Shown: positions 1 to 10,679, counted from the first letter of the stretch. The stretch: DNA of 64,000 nucleotides from Pseudomarimonas arenosa (GCF_014841215.1 NZ_JACYTR010000002.1:62001-126000); one strand, 5' to 3'. Numbers and translations: made by a program. Notes: generated by a model from the sequence alone, not told the origin.

Positions 1-2
1 GT

Positions 3-854
3 CCACGACGGGCCACAAGTGGCCTGCGTGGCTATTCCATGAGCGAGGTGCGCCGACTCAACTTGATCGCCGAATCTTGCCGTAGCGGGTTTCGCATCGG
101 ACAGGTGGCTGCGAGATCAACGCCTGAACTCGCGGTGATGATGCGCGCGCGTCGAGACGCTTGGCGCCCCCAGTATCCTGAGGTGGAGCGTCTAGTCGAG
201 GCGGTGCGGGTCGGTGACGTGACCAAGATTGAACACGAATTGCATGCCTCATTGGCCCAACGATCGTTGTCCGAATTCGCCGATCATGTGCTCGCTCCCT
301 GGGCCGCCAAGACGACGCAGGCAACGTGCCCGGCAGGCCCAGTCGCTAGGGAACGCTTGTGGTCCGGGCTTTTGACAGAATCACTGGTCAGGATGGTGAC
401 CCAGGGACCAACGCCGCAGGTCGCGGCGGCGCATGTGCTGACCGGCGCGCTGGGTCCGGAGAGGCACGGCGTGGGCGCACTCATTTGCTACGGGCTCGCA
501 AAGCTCTGCGGGGCTCCGAGCATCAATCTCGGTGTGGATCTTCGCGTCGAGGATCTCGTTGAGGCGGCGGACTTGGTGCCCTCGGCACTTATCGCGCTCA
601 GTTTCGTGGAGGAGGTCTCCGCGCAGCGCTTGAACAAACACCTGACGCAGTTGGATCAGCAACTCCCTTCCGACTGCCGCGTGATCATCGGTGGACGGGG
701 TGTCTCCGCCATTCAGGACACATTGCTGCCTAGTCGCTGCCTTCGCGTTCGGTCGATCTCAGAGCTGTCCGATGTGTTGCTGCTCTTACTGTCCGAGACG
801 TATGCCAAGCTTGCCATCCCTGGCTCGGCAGATGAGGCCGAAGACAATGGCTAG
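3..854 (+). CDS. MerR-family regulator with cobalamin-binding domain (5' end outside window)
   Basis: The reading frame is open to the left edge. The codons before the first ATG (39) encode a RGYS stretch followed by SEVRRLNLI and GFRIGQVA, which is the second half of a MerR winged helix, so the gene begins upstream of the window. A helical linker follows, then a B12-binding fold: ERHGVG carries the histidine that usually ligates cobalt, followed by GAPSINLGVDLRVEDLV and IIGGRG. This is the layout of LitR/CarH-type regulators. The W-x9-EH photosensing motif of CarH is not visible in the linker (VARER sits where an EH would be expected), so light sensing is doubtful. A diguanylate cyclase gene starts about 40 bp downstream on the same strand. 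The domain call is firm; the ligand and target are unknown. Confidence 0.75.
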   Translation, partial: PRRATSGLRGYSMSEVRRLNLIAESCRSGFRIGQVAARSTPELAVMMRARRDAWRPQYPEVERLVEAVRVGDVTKIEHELHASLAQRSLSEFADHVLAPWAAKTTQATCPAGPVARERLWSGLLTESLVRMVTQGPTPQVAAAHVLTGALGPERHGVGALICYGLAKLCGAPSINLGVDLRVEDLVEAADLVPSALIALSFVEEVSAQRLNKHLTQLDQQLPSDCRVIIGGRGVSAIQDTLLPSRCLRVRSISELSDVLLLLLSETYAKLAIPGSADEAEDNG

Positions 855-890
855 CGTACCGGGCGTGTTCTATGCCCTGGGGTGCGCAGC

Positions 891-2093
891 ATGGCTGGCG
901 CAGTGATGGACGTTCAAACGGCGTTTGAACTCGGCGCCGTCCTCACGCTGGCATTGGGTGGCGTGCTGATGTTCGTGGCGCGCGACCTGCCACGTGACCT
1001 CCGGGCCTCCGTGCGAAGTTGGACAGCCGGCACGGTGCTGCAAGCAACAGCCTACTTCTTGTTCTCTCGGCAGCCAGCCTGGCCCCAGCTGCTCACCATT
1101 GTCTTGGCCAATGCGTGCTTTGTCGGTGGACTGACCGGGTACTGGCGGGCAGTGCGGCAATTTGATGGGCGCCCTGACCGACCCGCGCTTTGGCTTCCTA
1201 TTGCGTTCAATGTGCCTCTGATCTCTTTGTTTACGTACGCCCTACCATCCACAACGGCGCGGTTCGTCGTGTCATCTGCCATCGCCGCGTGTCTGTTCGG
1301 GTGGACCGGGCTGTCGCTCCTGCGCATTCGCAGCATTCGGCAAAGTGCCAGCCGACACTTGTTACTTGGCATTTGTTGCGTGGCGAGCGTGTATATGGGG
1401 AGTCGTGCTCTCTACTACGGACTCGTCATCGAAGTGCCTTCCGGTCTGCTTCGACAAGGAGCCGCTGCCAGCGCCGATGCCCTCCTCGCTCCGCTGCTGC
1501 CCGTGACGAGCACCGCGGCCTTCCTGGCGCTGTCAATCGACCGAGTGCGACGGCGTTTTGAGCGCATCGCGGCGACCGACCACCTCACCGGATTGCTCAG
1601 CCGTCGGTCGTTGGACGCGGCTGGCGAGAGTGCATTCGCACTGCGCAATACCGAAGATCGGGCTCTCACGGTGCTGCTCGCCGATATCGATCATTTCAAG
1701 CGCATCAACGACGAAGCTGGCCATGCGGTGGGCGACCAAGTGCTTCGCGACGTGGCGAGGGCGCTGCAAAGCCAAGTGCGCGCGGGTGACCTCGTCGGTC
1801 GATTTGGCGGAGAGGAGTTTCTCGTCGTAGCGCGCTTTTCACGGCGGGACGAGTCCCGGGTATTGGCAGAACGGTTGCGCGCCCGAGTTCGCCGCACGCC
1901 AATCAGCGCCAACGGCTGGTCCTTTACGGTCACCGTCTCCATTGGCATCGCAAGTTGCTGCGAGCGCGACACGTGCTTTGAGGATCTCGTGCAGCGCGCC
2001 GACGTGGCCTTGTACGACGCCAAACAGGCCGGTCGTGACCGTGTCTCGCTCGCCGAGTCGCCGACCCGGAACCACGCTTTCGATTTGACTTGA
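891..2093 (+). CDS. Membrane-bound diguanylate cyclase (GGDEF protein)
   Basis: Makes cyclic di-GMP from two GTP. The first 210 or so residues form about six hydrophobic segments, an integral-membrane sensor of unrecognised type. The C-terminal GGDEF domain begins near ATDHLTGLLSRR and has the active-site GGEEF at about residues 306-310, the metal-binding DIDHFKRIND and the closing YDAKQAGRDRV. The inhibitory I-site RxxD is present five residues before the signature (RAGD), so product inhibition is likely. Start choice: GTG 882, ATG 891 and ATG 906 are in frame; 891 has a GGGG stretch about 8 bp upstream, and 906 is also plausible. It follows the B12/MerR regulator closely and may be its partner or target. 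Confidence 0.88.
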   Translation: MAGAVMDVQTAFELGAVLTLALGGVLMFVARDLPRDLRASVRSWTAGTVLQATAYFLFSRQPAWPQLLTIVLANACFVGGLTGYWRAVRQFDGRPDRPALWLPIAFNVPLISLFTYALPSTTARFVVSSAIAACLFGWTGLSLLRIRSIRQSASRHLLLGICCVASVYMGSRALYYGLVIEVPSGLLRQGAAASADALLAPLLPVTSTAAFLALSIDRVRRRFERIAATDHLTGLLSRRSLDAAGESAFALRNTEDRALTVLLADIDHFKRINDEAGHAVGDQVLRDVARALQSQVRAGDLVGRFGGEEFLVVARFSRRDESRVLAERLRARVRRTPISANGWSFTVTVSIGIASCCERDTCFEDLVQRADVALYDAKQAGRDRVSLAESPTRNHAFDLT

Positions 2094-2111
2094 ATGGGGA
2101 ACAAGAAGCCC

Positions 2112-2447
2112 ATGACCGACCTTGAGCCTATCAACGATGTTTTCCAATTCTCTCGTCGCGCAGATTTGCTGGGGCGCTGGGCCGCTCAACTGATCGATCC
2201 CGCGGTGCCCTCTTCTGAGCGGTGGCTATGTTATTCCAGGGTGAGCCGAGAGCTGTCCGAGCTCGTAGCCGATGCGATTGCCTACACCGATCACGTTCAG
2301 CGGGCAGAAGTGTCGTCGGAAACAGATCGGACCATGATTCTGAATGCCCTTAGAGCCCTGCTCGGGCAACTCAGAAAACTCGAAGCGCGAGTTGGCTTGT
2401 TGGGACCTGTGCTGGCAGCGCAGGCGCACGTTCAGCGCGATCGATAG
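2112..2447 (+). CDS. Small hypothetical protein
   Basis: A 111-residue soluble, mostly helical protein with no signal peptide, membrane segment or motif I recognise. It starts 18 bp after the diguanylate cyclase stop; an in-frame ATG at 2094 abuts that stop but has no ribosome-binding site. Close spacing suggests co-transcription with the cyclase. The C-terminal half (SSETDRTMILNALRALLGQLRKLEARVG) looks like an amphipathic or coiled helix. Function unknown. Confidence 0.55.
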   Translation: MTDLEPINDVFQFSRRADLLGRWAAQLIDPAVPSSERWLCYSRVSRELSELVADAIAYTDHVQRAEVSSETDRTMILNALRALLGQLRKLEARVGLLGPVLAAQAHVQRDR

Positions 2448-2554
2448 AGGCTGGAACATCAATGCCGATGAGCACAAGAACACTGTCACTCAAGCACGAC
2501 GGGTGTTCGGCATGTCGCGGCAGCAACTGGCATTGCCGGCGCCATGATCTCTGA

Positions 2555-2806
2555 CATAGAAGCCTAATCCGCAGTTCCCAAATCGCGGTTTTTGAAGAAC
2601 GAATCAATTCACATGTCCAGGCGACTCTTAACAATCGATCACCCTTTGATCTGTATAGCTTGGGGGTCCACTTTCCCGGCGACCAGCAGATTGCCGTCGA
2701 CTGCCCGCTCTTGGCCGACCTCAGCCCCTGCCTTCCAGTGGAACGGCTCGTTGAGCTCCGAGTGGCGGAATGCGACCCGAAGCGGACAGCGCGCCCAGAC
2801 TGGTAG
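2555..2806 (+). pseudogene. Possible gene remnant without a start codon
   Basis: After a TGA at 2552 one frame stays open for 83 codons to TAG at 2804 and encodes protein-like sequence (SPFDLYSLGVHFPGDQQIAV, then LSPCLPVERLVELRVAECDP). There is no ATG, GTG or TTG early in the frame, so if it was a gene it has lost its 5' end. I do not recognise the family. The rest of the 407-bp stretch between the hypothetical gene (ends 2447) and the gajB remnant (2855) shows nothing further. Confidence 0.25.
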
Positions 2807-2854
2807 CCTCTAGGATCGCAGCGCTAGCCTTTCAACTGGGATAGCGGCGACGTG

Positions 2855-3034
2855 CTATCGCGCCGCATTCAAGACGGATGTCTGCGAACATACAACCAGC
2901 CCTTTAGCTCCTCTTGTAAAGGCGACATAGAGGTTCTGGGCGGTCATTGTTTCTGGCTGAACAACTACCGCAATATCTGCCTCAAGTCCCTTCAAGAGCA
3001 GCGTGCTTCCTACGGATCGGCGCGGGATTGGGCG
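2855..3034 (-). pseudogene. gajB: gajB-like helicase, 3' fragment cut off by IS21 insertion
   Basis: The last 59 codons of the UvrD-like helicase. Residues RPIPRRSVGSTLLLKGLEAD, the later AQNLYVAFTRG (helicase motif VI) and a TAG stop at 2855 are visible. The rest of the gene lies beyond the insertion element at 5005-6246. Removing the element and one copy of the 5-bp target duplication restores a continuous frame (RNRHLG joined to RPIPRR) of 473 codons. Motifs V and VI are on this fragment, so the 5' part alone should not be an active helicase. Confidence 0.85.
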
Positions 3035-3039
3035 GCCGA
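3035..3039. repeat. 5-bp target site duplication, left copy (GCCGA)
   Basis: GCCGA stands immediately before the left IS end (TGTCAACG) and again immediately after the right end at 5005-5009. Only this placement also restores the helicase reading frame, which supports the exact junctions. Confidence 0.85.
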
Positions 3040-3100
3040 TGTCAACGCCAGTTGAATCTTGACCCACCCCGCCGAAGTAAATCTGACCCACCCGGCGCTG

Positions 3101-4926
<1,826 letters not shown>

Positions 4927-4975
4927 TTCGGGAAGCCGCCGGGGTACGCCCAGGTGGGTCAGTTTTCAACCGGCA

Positions 4976-5004
4976 GGTGGGTCAGTTTCCAACTGGCGCT
5001 AACA
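4976..5004. repeat. Right terminal inverted repeat of the IS21 element
   Basis: Reverse complement begins TGTTAGCGCCAGTTGG and ends in TGACCCACC; it pairs with 3040-3068 at 23 of 29 positions. The target duplication copy GCCGA follows at 5005-5009. Confidence 0.85.
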
Positions 5005-6246
5005 GCCGAGGTGGCGGTTGCGCTCACGGGCCTGAAGCGTGGCGGAGACAAAGTCCTGCCCACCGTTGATTACTGCCTGCATAGCCGACCGACAGCAGCG
5101 GAGAATTTCGGGGCGATACACGCGCGTTTCAGGGTGATCCGCCAACATATTCACCAGCTCAAGGGCGCGAGGCATGGTTCGCTCAGCTTCAAACGTCAAG
5201 GCTGCCCGCTCAACTGGAGTGGGCGCTGTTCGCGCCCGTCCGGAGCGCAGCGAACCGACGCGTGTGACAAGGTTGCTGGCCCCCACTCCGGTCATCACGG
5301 CGGAAGCAATCTCGGCAAGGTTTTGCAGCGCATCGGGGGCGCGTAAGTCGAAGCGCCGCGCAAAGTTGACCAAGTCGCGAAGGTCCACTGCCTCGACTGT
5401 CATTGCCCCAGGCGTTTGGCTGGTTAGCTGGTGACGGCCCTGAACGTTCATGGAGTCACCGATGACAAGCACCGTCCCTTCGCTGCCAGGTGCGTTTGTG
5501 CGCGCAGCAACTAGCCGCTGTTGCGCTTCAGTGCCATGAGTCAATTGGACCCAACGAACCTCTGATGGGGCGTTGCGAAGGTCGATGGGTTGACCAGCAG
5601 AGAGAAAAGGCCTCAGGGACAAAAGCCACTGTCCTAAGTTCTCCGCACCGGCAAGCCGCCAGCGCCACGGCGTTGCGAGAGCTCCGGCTGCAGGAAACCG
5701 TTCTTCAACATGCCCTTCCCAGTGAACCAGCTGATTCCCTCCAAACCCGAAGATCGCTTGGAGGGGATCGCCCAGGACGCAGGTGGGCAGGCTCTCAGCC
5801 AACGAGGATACGACGGCGTGTTGGATAAGGCTGCAATCCTGGTATTCGTCCACTAGCAAGCGGGCATACGTGGAAGCGATAGCTTGGCTAACATGGCCAG
5901 CTTCCAAGAGGTGTCGAGCGGCCGCACGAATCGCAGGGTAGTCGCTGCTAGGGTTCCTGAGCTCTAGCGTCTGGGGAGGATGGCCGCTTCGCGCGGGGAA
6001 CTTCGCGATGAGCCTTATCGAGAAGCCATCGATCGTAGAAAGCCGATACGCGCTACTTGGAACCCCTGCTCGTTTCAGGCGCGCTCGCAGTGCGGCGACG
6101 CCAGCGTTTGTATGGGTAAGGACCAAGAACGGCCTGTCCCCTGGGTGAGATTTGAGTGCATCCGCGATCAGCTGGGTCTTTCCGCAGCCGGCCGGCGCGG
6201 TGACGGACCCACGTTGGATAGCCAGCAGATCGATCTCAGGCGGCAC
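4999..6246 (-). pseudogene. gajB: gajB-like UvrD/Rep-type helicase, 5' part, truncated by IS21
   Basis: Superfamily 1A helicase of a Gabija-like defence pair. The GTG start at 6246 overlaps the end of gajA by 11 bp. Walker A (APAGCGKT, residues 17-24), VDEYQD (132-137) and GDPLQAIFGFGG (motif III region) are present. Native sequence stops at residue 414 (position 5005); the frame reads one codon into the IS and ends at TAG 4999-5001. Motifs V and VI are stranded at 2855-3034. The intact product would be 473 residues, near the usual GajB size. The insertion is expected to inactivate it, unless the truncated protein keeps some role or the element excises precisely. Confidence 0.85.
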
Positions 6247-7963
6247 TGGTGAAGCCCCAAAGCTGATCTGTCACGCCCTTGAAGCCGGGTTCCGCATGTG
6301 GCAGCGAAGGACCCACGATGTTTAGTGCGATCTCTTGGTAGCAGGTCAGTGACTTGAACCAACCGCTGTTACGGATGCGGGATGCTTGGCCTAGGAGCGC
6401 GCGGGCGTCGACTGAATAGCCATGAATTAGTCTCTCGGTTTCAACACTATCCAAGGTGGCGCGGCCATCTGATCGCGTCTGGATGTGCTGGTTCATCAAC
6501 TCGGCACCAACGAGTTCCTTGGCCTTGGTCATGAGGGCGTCGACCGCGTCCATGCTGAGATGGCGAAAGAGTTCGTCTTCCAGTGTTAGGCCATTACGCC
6601 AGGTCAGGAGCTGCCCGCCCGTTGCGAGGTAGGCCTCGGCGACACCGGCGCTGGTGGGCTTGTCAGCATCGATGAATACCAAGACGCGATAACCCAGCTT
6701 GCGAAGCGCAGCTCCTCGAGCAAAGGCTTTGTCAGGGCTACCACCGCCTGCGTTGACGTAGGCACCGCCATTCGCCAGAAAGGAGGTGGCGCCACAATTT
6801 ACCCACCACTGGTCCAAGCCGCGGGCGAAGCCCACTTCGCTTGCCCCTTCGCACACGATGACGGATTTGGCCAGGAATGCTTCCGGGTCAGTCCGGAGCG
6901 TGCTTTGGATTTCGTCGGAAGTTCCGGCGACAGCCACTGCGTGGCTCGGAGGTCCCGGGCGCACTACAAACAGTTGGTTGCCTGACAGTTCACGCAAGGC
7001 CACCGGGGAATGGGTGGTCAAGAAAGCTTGGAGGGGAGAGGTTGCGTCTTTGGCGCCGAGCGAGTCCAACAACCGCATTAGCCGATGGGGTTCCAGCCCA
7101 AACTCCACCTCATCCACCAGGGCGATTGATGCTGAGGTGGACGCGGCCCGTTGGAGACCCGTGACCAGAAGGCGGGCAGAGCCCGTGCCCAGGGAGCGCA
7201 GTGGTATGCCAATGTCACTGTGCAGCGCGATAGCGCCTTCGCTTATCGAAACCGAGTGCGAATCGAGTAGGGCTTGCGGCATCGTTCCAACCGAAACTCC
7301 CAAAGCTTGCGCGGTTGTTTGCACGATGGAGAGGGTTTGGCCCAAATGGGACGACGCTTGGGTGCCAAAGTTGGCTCGCGCTTGGCGAGCAGCTAGTGCA
7401 AGTTGGGCCCCGAGTTCAGCTCGTTCGTCAGTGAGCCGATTGAGCACAGAGCCGCGGCTCCAGGACAAATTAGAACTGGCGAAGCTTCCGATGCGAGCGG
7501 GTGCCAGTGCTGTCCGGTCTTTCCATGGCAGTCCTCGCTCAAGGCCGTCGCGGCTGGCCCTCTCTGAGAAAAGCGTCCATGAAGGCTCTAAATCTGCCCC
7601 GATCTTGAGCAGCAGGGTTAACACCGTCTCCAGCCCAGCTCGCGGCTCGTCATCAACGGCTCCGGTGAGCGCGTCGAACCCACGCAAGAAGTCGCCGTAA
7701 AGATCAATGTCCATCAGTGAAGCAGGGAGTTCTCCCAGCGTGACCATGATGGATATTGGAGCCTCGACATTAAGGCCGTAGAAGTCCATGTCTCCGAAGG
7801 AAACGCTTCGTCGCGCGCCCAAGCACAGATCGATGGCGTCCAAGAGTGTGGACTTCCCACTGTCACCAGGACCGATCAGGCAGTTGATGCCCGGCGCTGG
7901 CGCCCATTCCAACGAGTGGATAGACCGGAAGTTCCGGATGGATACATGGCGAACGCGGGGCAT
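6236..7963 (-). CDS. gajA: GajA-like OLD-family ATPase/TOPRIM endonuclease
   Basis: 575 residues, close to known Gabija GajA proteins. The N-terminal ABC-type ATPase has Walker A GPGDSGKST (31-39), a signature-like LGTGSARLL (258-266), Walker B IALVDEVEFGLEP (280-292) and the switch TTHS (316-319). The C-terminal TOPRIM nuclease domain has the catalytic Glu in VCEGASE (E372) and the DxD pair in FIDADKP (D432, D434). In Gabija, GajA senses nucleotide depletion and nicks DNA, and GajB is the helicase partner. A good ribosome-binding site (AAGGA) precedes the ATG. The gene looks intact although its partner is disrupted. Without the helicase neighbour it would be called a class 2 OLD nuclease. 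Confidence 0.85.
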   Translation of the reverse strand: MPRVRHVSIRNFRSIHSLEWAPAPGINCLIGPGDSGKSTLLDAIDLCLGARRSVSFGDMDFYGLNVEAPISIMVTLGELPASLMDIDLYGDFLRGFDALTGAVDDEPRAGLETVLTLLLKIGADLEPSWTLFSERASRDGLERGLPWKDRTALAPARIGSFASSNLSWSRGSVLNRLTDERAELGAQLALAARQARANFGTQASSHLGQTLSIVQTTAQALGVSVGTMPQALLDSHSVSISEGAIALHSDIGIPLRSLGTGSARLLVTGLQRAASTSASIALVDEVEFGLEPHRLMRLLDSLGAKDATSPLQAFLTTHSPVALRELSGNQLFVVRPGPPSHAVAVAGTSDEIQSTLRTDPEAFLAKSVIVCEGASEVGFARGLDQWWVNCGATSFLANGGAYVNAGGGSPDKAFARGAALRKLGYRVLVFIDADKPTSAGVAEAYLATGGQLLTWRNGLTLEDELFRHLSMDAVDALMTKAKELVGAELMNQHIQTRSDGRATLDSVETERLIHGYSVDARALLGQASRIRNSGWFKSLTCYQEIALNIVGPSLPHAEPGFKGVTDQLWGFTSAA

Positions 7964-8341
7964 AAAGGTTCCTTGTCGAGATCTACGACCAGTCCGTATT
8001 GGGCCCGGCAGGCTGCGAACTACCTTATCCCCGCGGTGATGCTAGTTCCATCTCCCTAAGAGTTCATCCGTCCTCACGATCACCTGCGGTTCGACGCCCG
8101 GTAACGACTGGAAACGTTAGAACTTTTAGCGCACGAAGACGTGTTGAGCTCGTCCTCTTCTGAGCTGGTTGCCAATGTCCGCTTCATGTCCGATCTGTGC
8201 CGGTTAACTCGCTGGAATCGTCGGGCAGTTGGTGTACCGGACGTGGTCAGCTTCGCTGGCGAACCTTGTAAGGTCGCTTGGCGAAGGTGGACACGTGCGT
8301 GGCGGCTTGCAGTTGCATGCTGCAGGACGAATAACCCCGCG
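7964..8341. other. 378-bp intergenic stretch
   Basis: Between the gajA start and the end of the winged-helix gene. I see no convincing reading frame, RNA gene or strong inverted repeat. It should hold the gajA promoter, but I cannot point to a clear -35/-10 pair. Confidence 0.4.
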
Positions 8342-9340
8342 TCATAGTTTGGGTGCAGTTCGCGTGCGCATATTGGATGCATATACCGATGCTTCCTCGC
8401 GCAAGCCCATGTCGATCATTGCGAGCAGAACGTCCATGACTGAGGCGCAACGTACTCCCTCGATCACATTGGTGCGCGTCTCATGTTCGTCTGCACGCAC
8501 TAAGGTGACCACGACCGGGGCTGTCGCTAACACGTTCGGCTCGTACTCCAGTCCGTCGCTCAGTTTGCGTATGGCGGGGGCATCAAAGGTTCTGACGTCC
8601 CGCGGGACAAAGGCGACTAAATCGAGGCGGGGCATGCCGGCGATATTCAGGGTCGGCACTTCAGCGTGTGCAACTGGGACGCCAGACAAGGCGATCCCTG
8701 ACCAGGTCGGGGTTTGGCTTGATCCTAGCAAGGACACTGCCCGATCCAACAATTCGACGGGCGTACGCAACCGCGCGCCTCGTTCGAACCGAAAGCGCAG
8801 CATTTGCGACCTTGCTCGAAGCATCGCTATCAGTTCGGTGGATAAATTCTCCGGCCCCAGATCAACTTGGTCGCCAAATCGCTCTTTGAGTAATCCGCAA
8901 TACTTAAGCGCTTGCAGAGCTTCCCGTATGGGTGTCTGCGAGGCGCCAATCTGCTCGATCAGCCCCTTGACCGAACACGTTCCATGGTTGGTGACACTCG
9001 CGCCCACCAAAAGCCTAAGCACCTCTGCTCGGTAGTTGGGGCGATCCAGAGGGATCAGTTCAGACGCTGGTACCCCTATCCGCACTGAATTCGTTTTGAC
9101 TCGCGCAGCAGGCGCTGGCTTCAATTCAAGTCGCATCCGCGCGGTGATCTCAGGTTTCACAGCTGCGAGCATGCGGCACCACTCGTCGCGAACGGTGACC
9201 TCACTGATCGCCGGGTCCTCCACCCGTATAACGGCGGCAATCGGGTTTTCCGCTAGGTCAGCCGCGATACTTAGCAGCTCTGCGCGGAAGTCCCGCGTGT
9301 TGCGCAGGTTCCGCAATGTTTTCTCTAGCCTGATAGTCAT
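8342..9340 (-). CDS. Winged-helix DNA-binding protein, possibly AbiEi-antitoxin-like
   Basis: About 332 residues from ATG 9340 (a GTG at 9367 would add nine). The centre has a clear winged helix-turn-helix: YRAEVLRLLVG, then VKGLIEQIGASQTPIREAL and GLLKERFG. The C-terminal half (LDLVAFVPRDV, then SVMDVLLAMIDMGLREEA) resembles the C-terminal domain of AbiEi-like antitoxins and related regulators, but no AbiEii nucleotidyltransferase toxin gene is present. Two direct repeats and a perfect palindrome lie just upstream (see 9366-9396 and 9548-9565). It sits upstream of the Gabija genes with a 378-bp gap, so it may be an independent regulator. Family assignment is tentative. Confidence 0.55.
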   Translation of the reverse strand: MTIRLEKTLRNLRNTRDFRAELLSIAADLAENPIAAVIRVEDPAISEVTVRDEWCRMLAAVKPEITARMRLELKPAPAARVKTNSVRIGVPASELIPLDRPNYRAEVLRLLVGASVTNHGTCSVKGLIEQIGASQTPIREALQALKYCGLLKERFGDQVDLGPENLSTELIAMLRARSQMLRFRFERGARLRTPVELLDRAVSLLGSSQTPTWSGIALSGVPVAHAEVPTLNIAGMPRLDLVAFVPRDVRTFDAPAIRKLSDGLEYEPNVLATAPVVVTLVRADEHETRTNVIEGVRCASVMDVLLAMIDMGLREEASVYASNMRTRTAPKL

Positions 9341-9365
9341 CTTGCGATTGTGTATTACCGAAGTC

Positions 9366-9396
9366 ACTCTGCAAGTATTTTCTTACTCTGCATGTA
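9366..9396. repeat. Two 12-bp direct repeats, possible operator
   Basis: ACTCTGCAAGTA (9366-9377) and ACTCTGCATGTA (9385-9396) differ at one base and are spaced 19 bp start to start. They lie directly upstream of the winged-helix gene's ATG at 9340, where an autoregulatory operator would sit. Confidence 0.5.
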
Positions 9397-9547
9397 ATTC
9401 TCAGAGTCTATCAATGCCACATGGCCCAGTGACAGGGAAGCTGTAGTAGCCGGCCAAAAACTTCCCAACTATTTGATTATTCAGGCGAAAGTCGAAAAAT
9501 TGATATTACCCGCTTCTCGTGCTCCTTGGACCAAGTAAACCAAACTG

Positions 9548-9565
9548 AGGTCACGGCCGTGACCT
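9548..9565. promoter_or_regulatory. Perfect 18-bp palindrome
   Basis: AGGTCACGGCCGTGACCT is fully self-complementary with no loop. It lies between the kfrA-like stop (9600) and the winged-helix gene. The lack of a loop and of a T run argues against a terminator; a protein-binding site is more likely. Confidence 0.45.
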
Positions 9566-9599
9566 ATTAGTTCGAGTGATCTCCTGAAGCCAGGAGCTA

Positions 9600-10625
9600 T
9601 CAGCTTTGAGGATCTGATGCGGACGACTTTGCATGTTCAAGTGCGCCCACCATGGCGCGCATTCCGGCCAGCTCAGCAACGGCGGCAGCCAGTTCGACGC
9701 GGGCTCGCCCCAACTCTTCCTGTAAGCGTAGACGGGCCTGATCCTTCTGTTCAATGGTCTCTTTGACGCTGGCTTGTTCTGCAGCGGACTTGGCCAGGTC
9801 AGTTTCGAGCTGCTGAACGCGGGCCGGCAACACGGCCAGCTTGTCGCTCTCTAAACGTGCCGCGTCACGCTCGCTTGCTACCGAACGAACTTCCTGTTGC
9901 AGTCGATTGGTGTGTTCAAGCAAGCGGCTGTTGTCGCGATTGAGATGGATGAGATCGGTGTTCTTCGCATTCAATTGCTCCGCTGCCTGTCGTAGCTCGA
10001 CCTGTAGGATCTGCACGGCTTGGTCATGTTGTCGCTGCTCCCGTTCACGTTGCTCCTTGGCTGCATTCCTGAAGTGCTCCAACGCATCGCGAGCCGCCTC
10101 ATGCTTCTCCTCCAATGATTCCAGATGCTCCGCCTGCTCCCGTTCGCGGCGTTCCTGAGCGGTGAGCCTTTCCTGCAATTGCGCCATTTGCACGTGGGCC
10201 TGCTGCAGTTGGTCGGTGGTGGCCTCGTGGGCGGTGCGCTCACTTCCCAATGAGGTTTCTAGGTCCTGGAGCCTAGATCGAAGAGAGGTTAGCTCCTGTT
10301 CCAGCGCTCTGGCCCGAGCGTTGGACTCGTTGATCTTCGCTTGGCTTATCCCTCGCTGCTCTTCGATGCGCTCGTCCGCTTCTTTTTGAAGTTGCGAAGC
10401 TAGGCTATCCACCAAAGACTGAAGGCTCTCGCTGATGGGAATTCGGGCGCCGACAGATACCCCCTCATCGGCCTCGATCTCCTTCAGGAGACGATGGATG
10501 GTGGTGCGCGATCCCGTGTTGCCAAGGGTGGCTCTGACCAGGTCAATGGAGGGGTGTTTGCCTTGGGCCATCAGCGCTCGGCGGGCCTTCTCTACGTCGG
10601 TGCGGTACACGCCAGCGCGGGCCAT
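9600..10625 (-). CDS. KfrA-like DNA-binding coiled-coil protein
   Basis: 341 residues. The first 60 or so form the KfrA N-terminal DNA-binding domain (VYRTDVEKARRALMAQGKHP, then VRATLGNTGSRTTIHRLLKE). The remainder to about residue 335 is one long, highly charged Glu/Gln/Arg-rich coiled coil. KfrA proteins of IncP plasmids are autorepressors thought to organise plasmid DNA; relatives are common on integrative elements and in defence islands. A 12-bp-arm palindrome lies 28 bp upstream of its start, as expected for autoregulation. On a chromosome-like segment it suggests plasmid or ICE ancestry nearby. Confidence 0.85.
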   Translation of the reverse strand: MARAGVYRTDVEKARRALMAQGKHPSIDLVRATLGNTGSRTTIHRLLKEIEADEGVSVGARIPISESLQSLVDSLASQLQKEADERIEEQRGISQAKINESNARARALEQELTSLRSRLQDLETSLGSERTAHEATTDQLQQAHVQMAQLQERLTAQERREREQAEHLESLEEKHEAARDALEHFRNAAKEQREREQRQHDQAVQILQVELRQAAEQLNAKNTDLIHLNRDNSRLLEHTNRLQQEVRSVASERDAARLESDKLAVLPARVQQLETDLAKSAAEQASVKETIEQKDQARLRLQEELGRARVELAAAVAELAGMRAMVGALEHAKSSASDPQS

Positions 10626-10652
10626 GAAGCCTCCTTGGATTATTTCGTACTG

Positions 10653-10679
10653 TGGTACGTATTACGTTAATACGTACCA
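10653..10679. promoter_or_regulatory. Palindromic operator upstream of the kfrA-like gene
   Basis: 12-bp perfect arms (TGGTACGTATTA and TAATACGTACCA) separated by the three bases CGT. It lies 28 bp upstream of the kfrA-like ATG, so a repressor bound here would cover the promoter. Autorepression by KfrA at such palindromes is established for the plasmid proteins; here it is inferred from position. Confidence 0.75.

Noticed and set aside
8342-9340. A complete AbiE toxin-antitoxin system
   Set aside because: Only a winged-helix protein with partial resemblance to AbiEi is present; no nucleotidyltransferase toxin gene lies next to it.
9600-10625. The coiled-coil protein as an SMC or chromosome-partition ATPase
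   Set aside because: There is no Walker motif; the N-terminal DNA-binding domain and operator fit KfrA.
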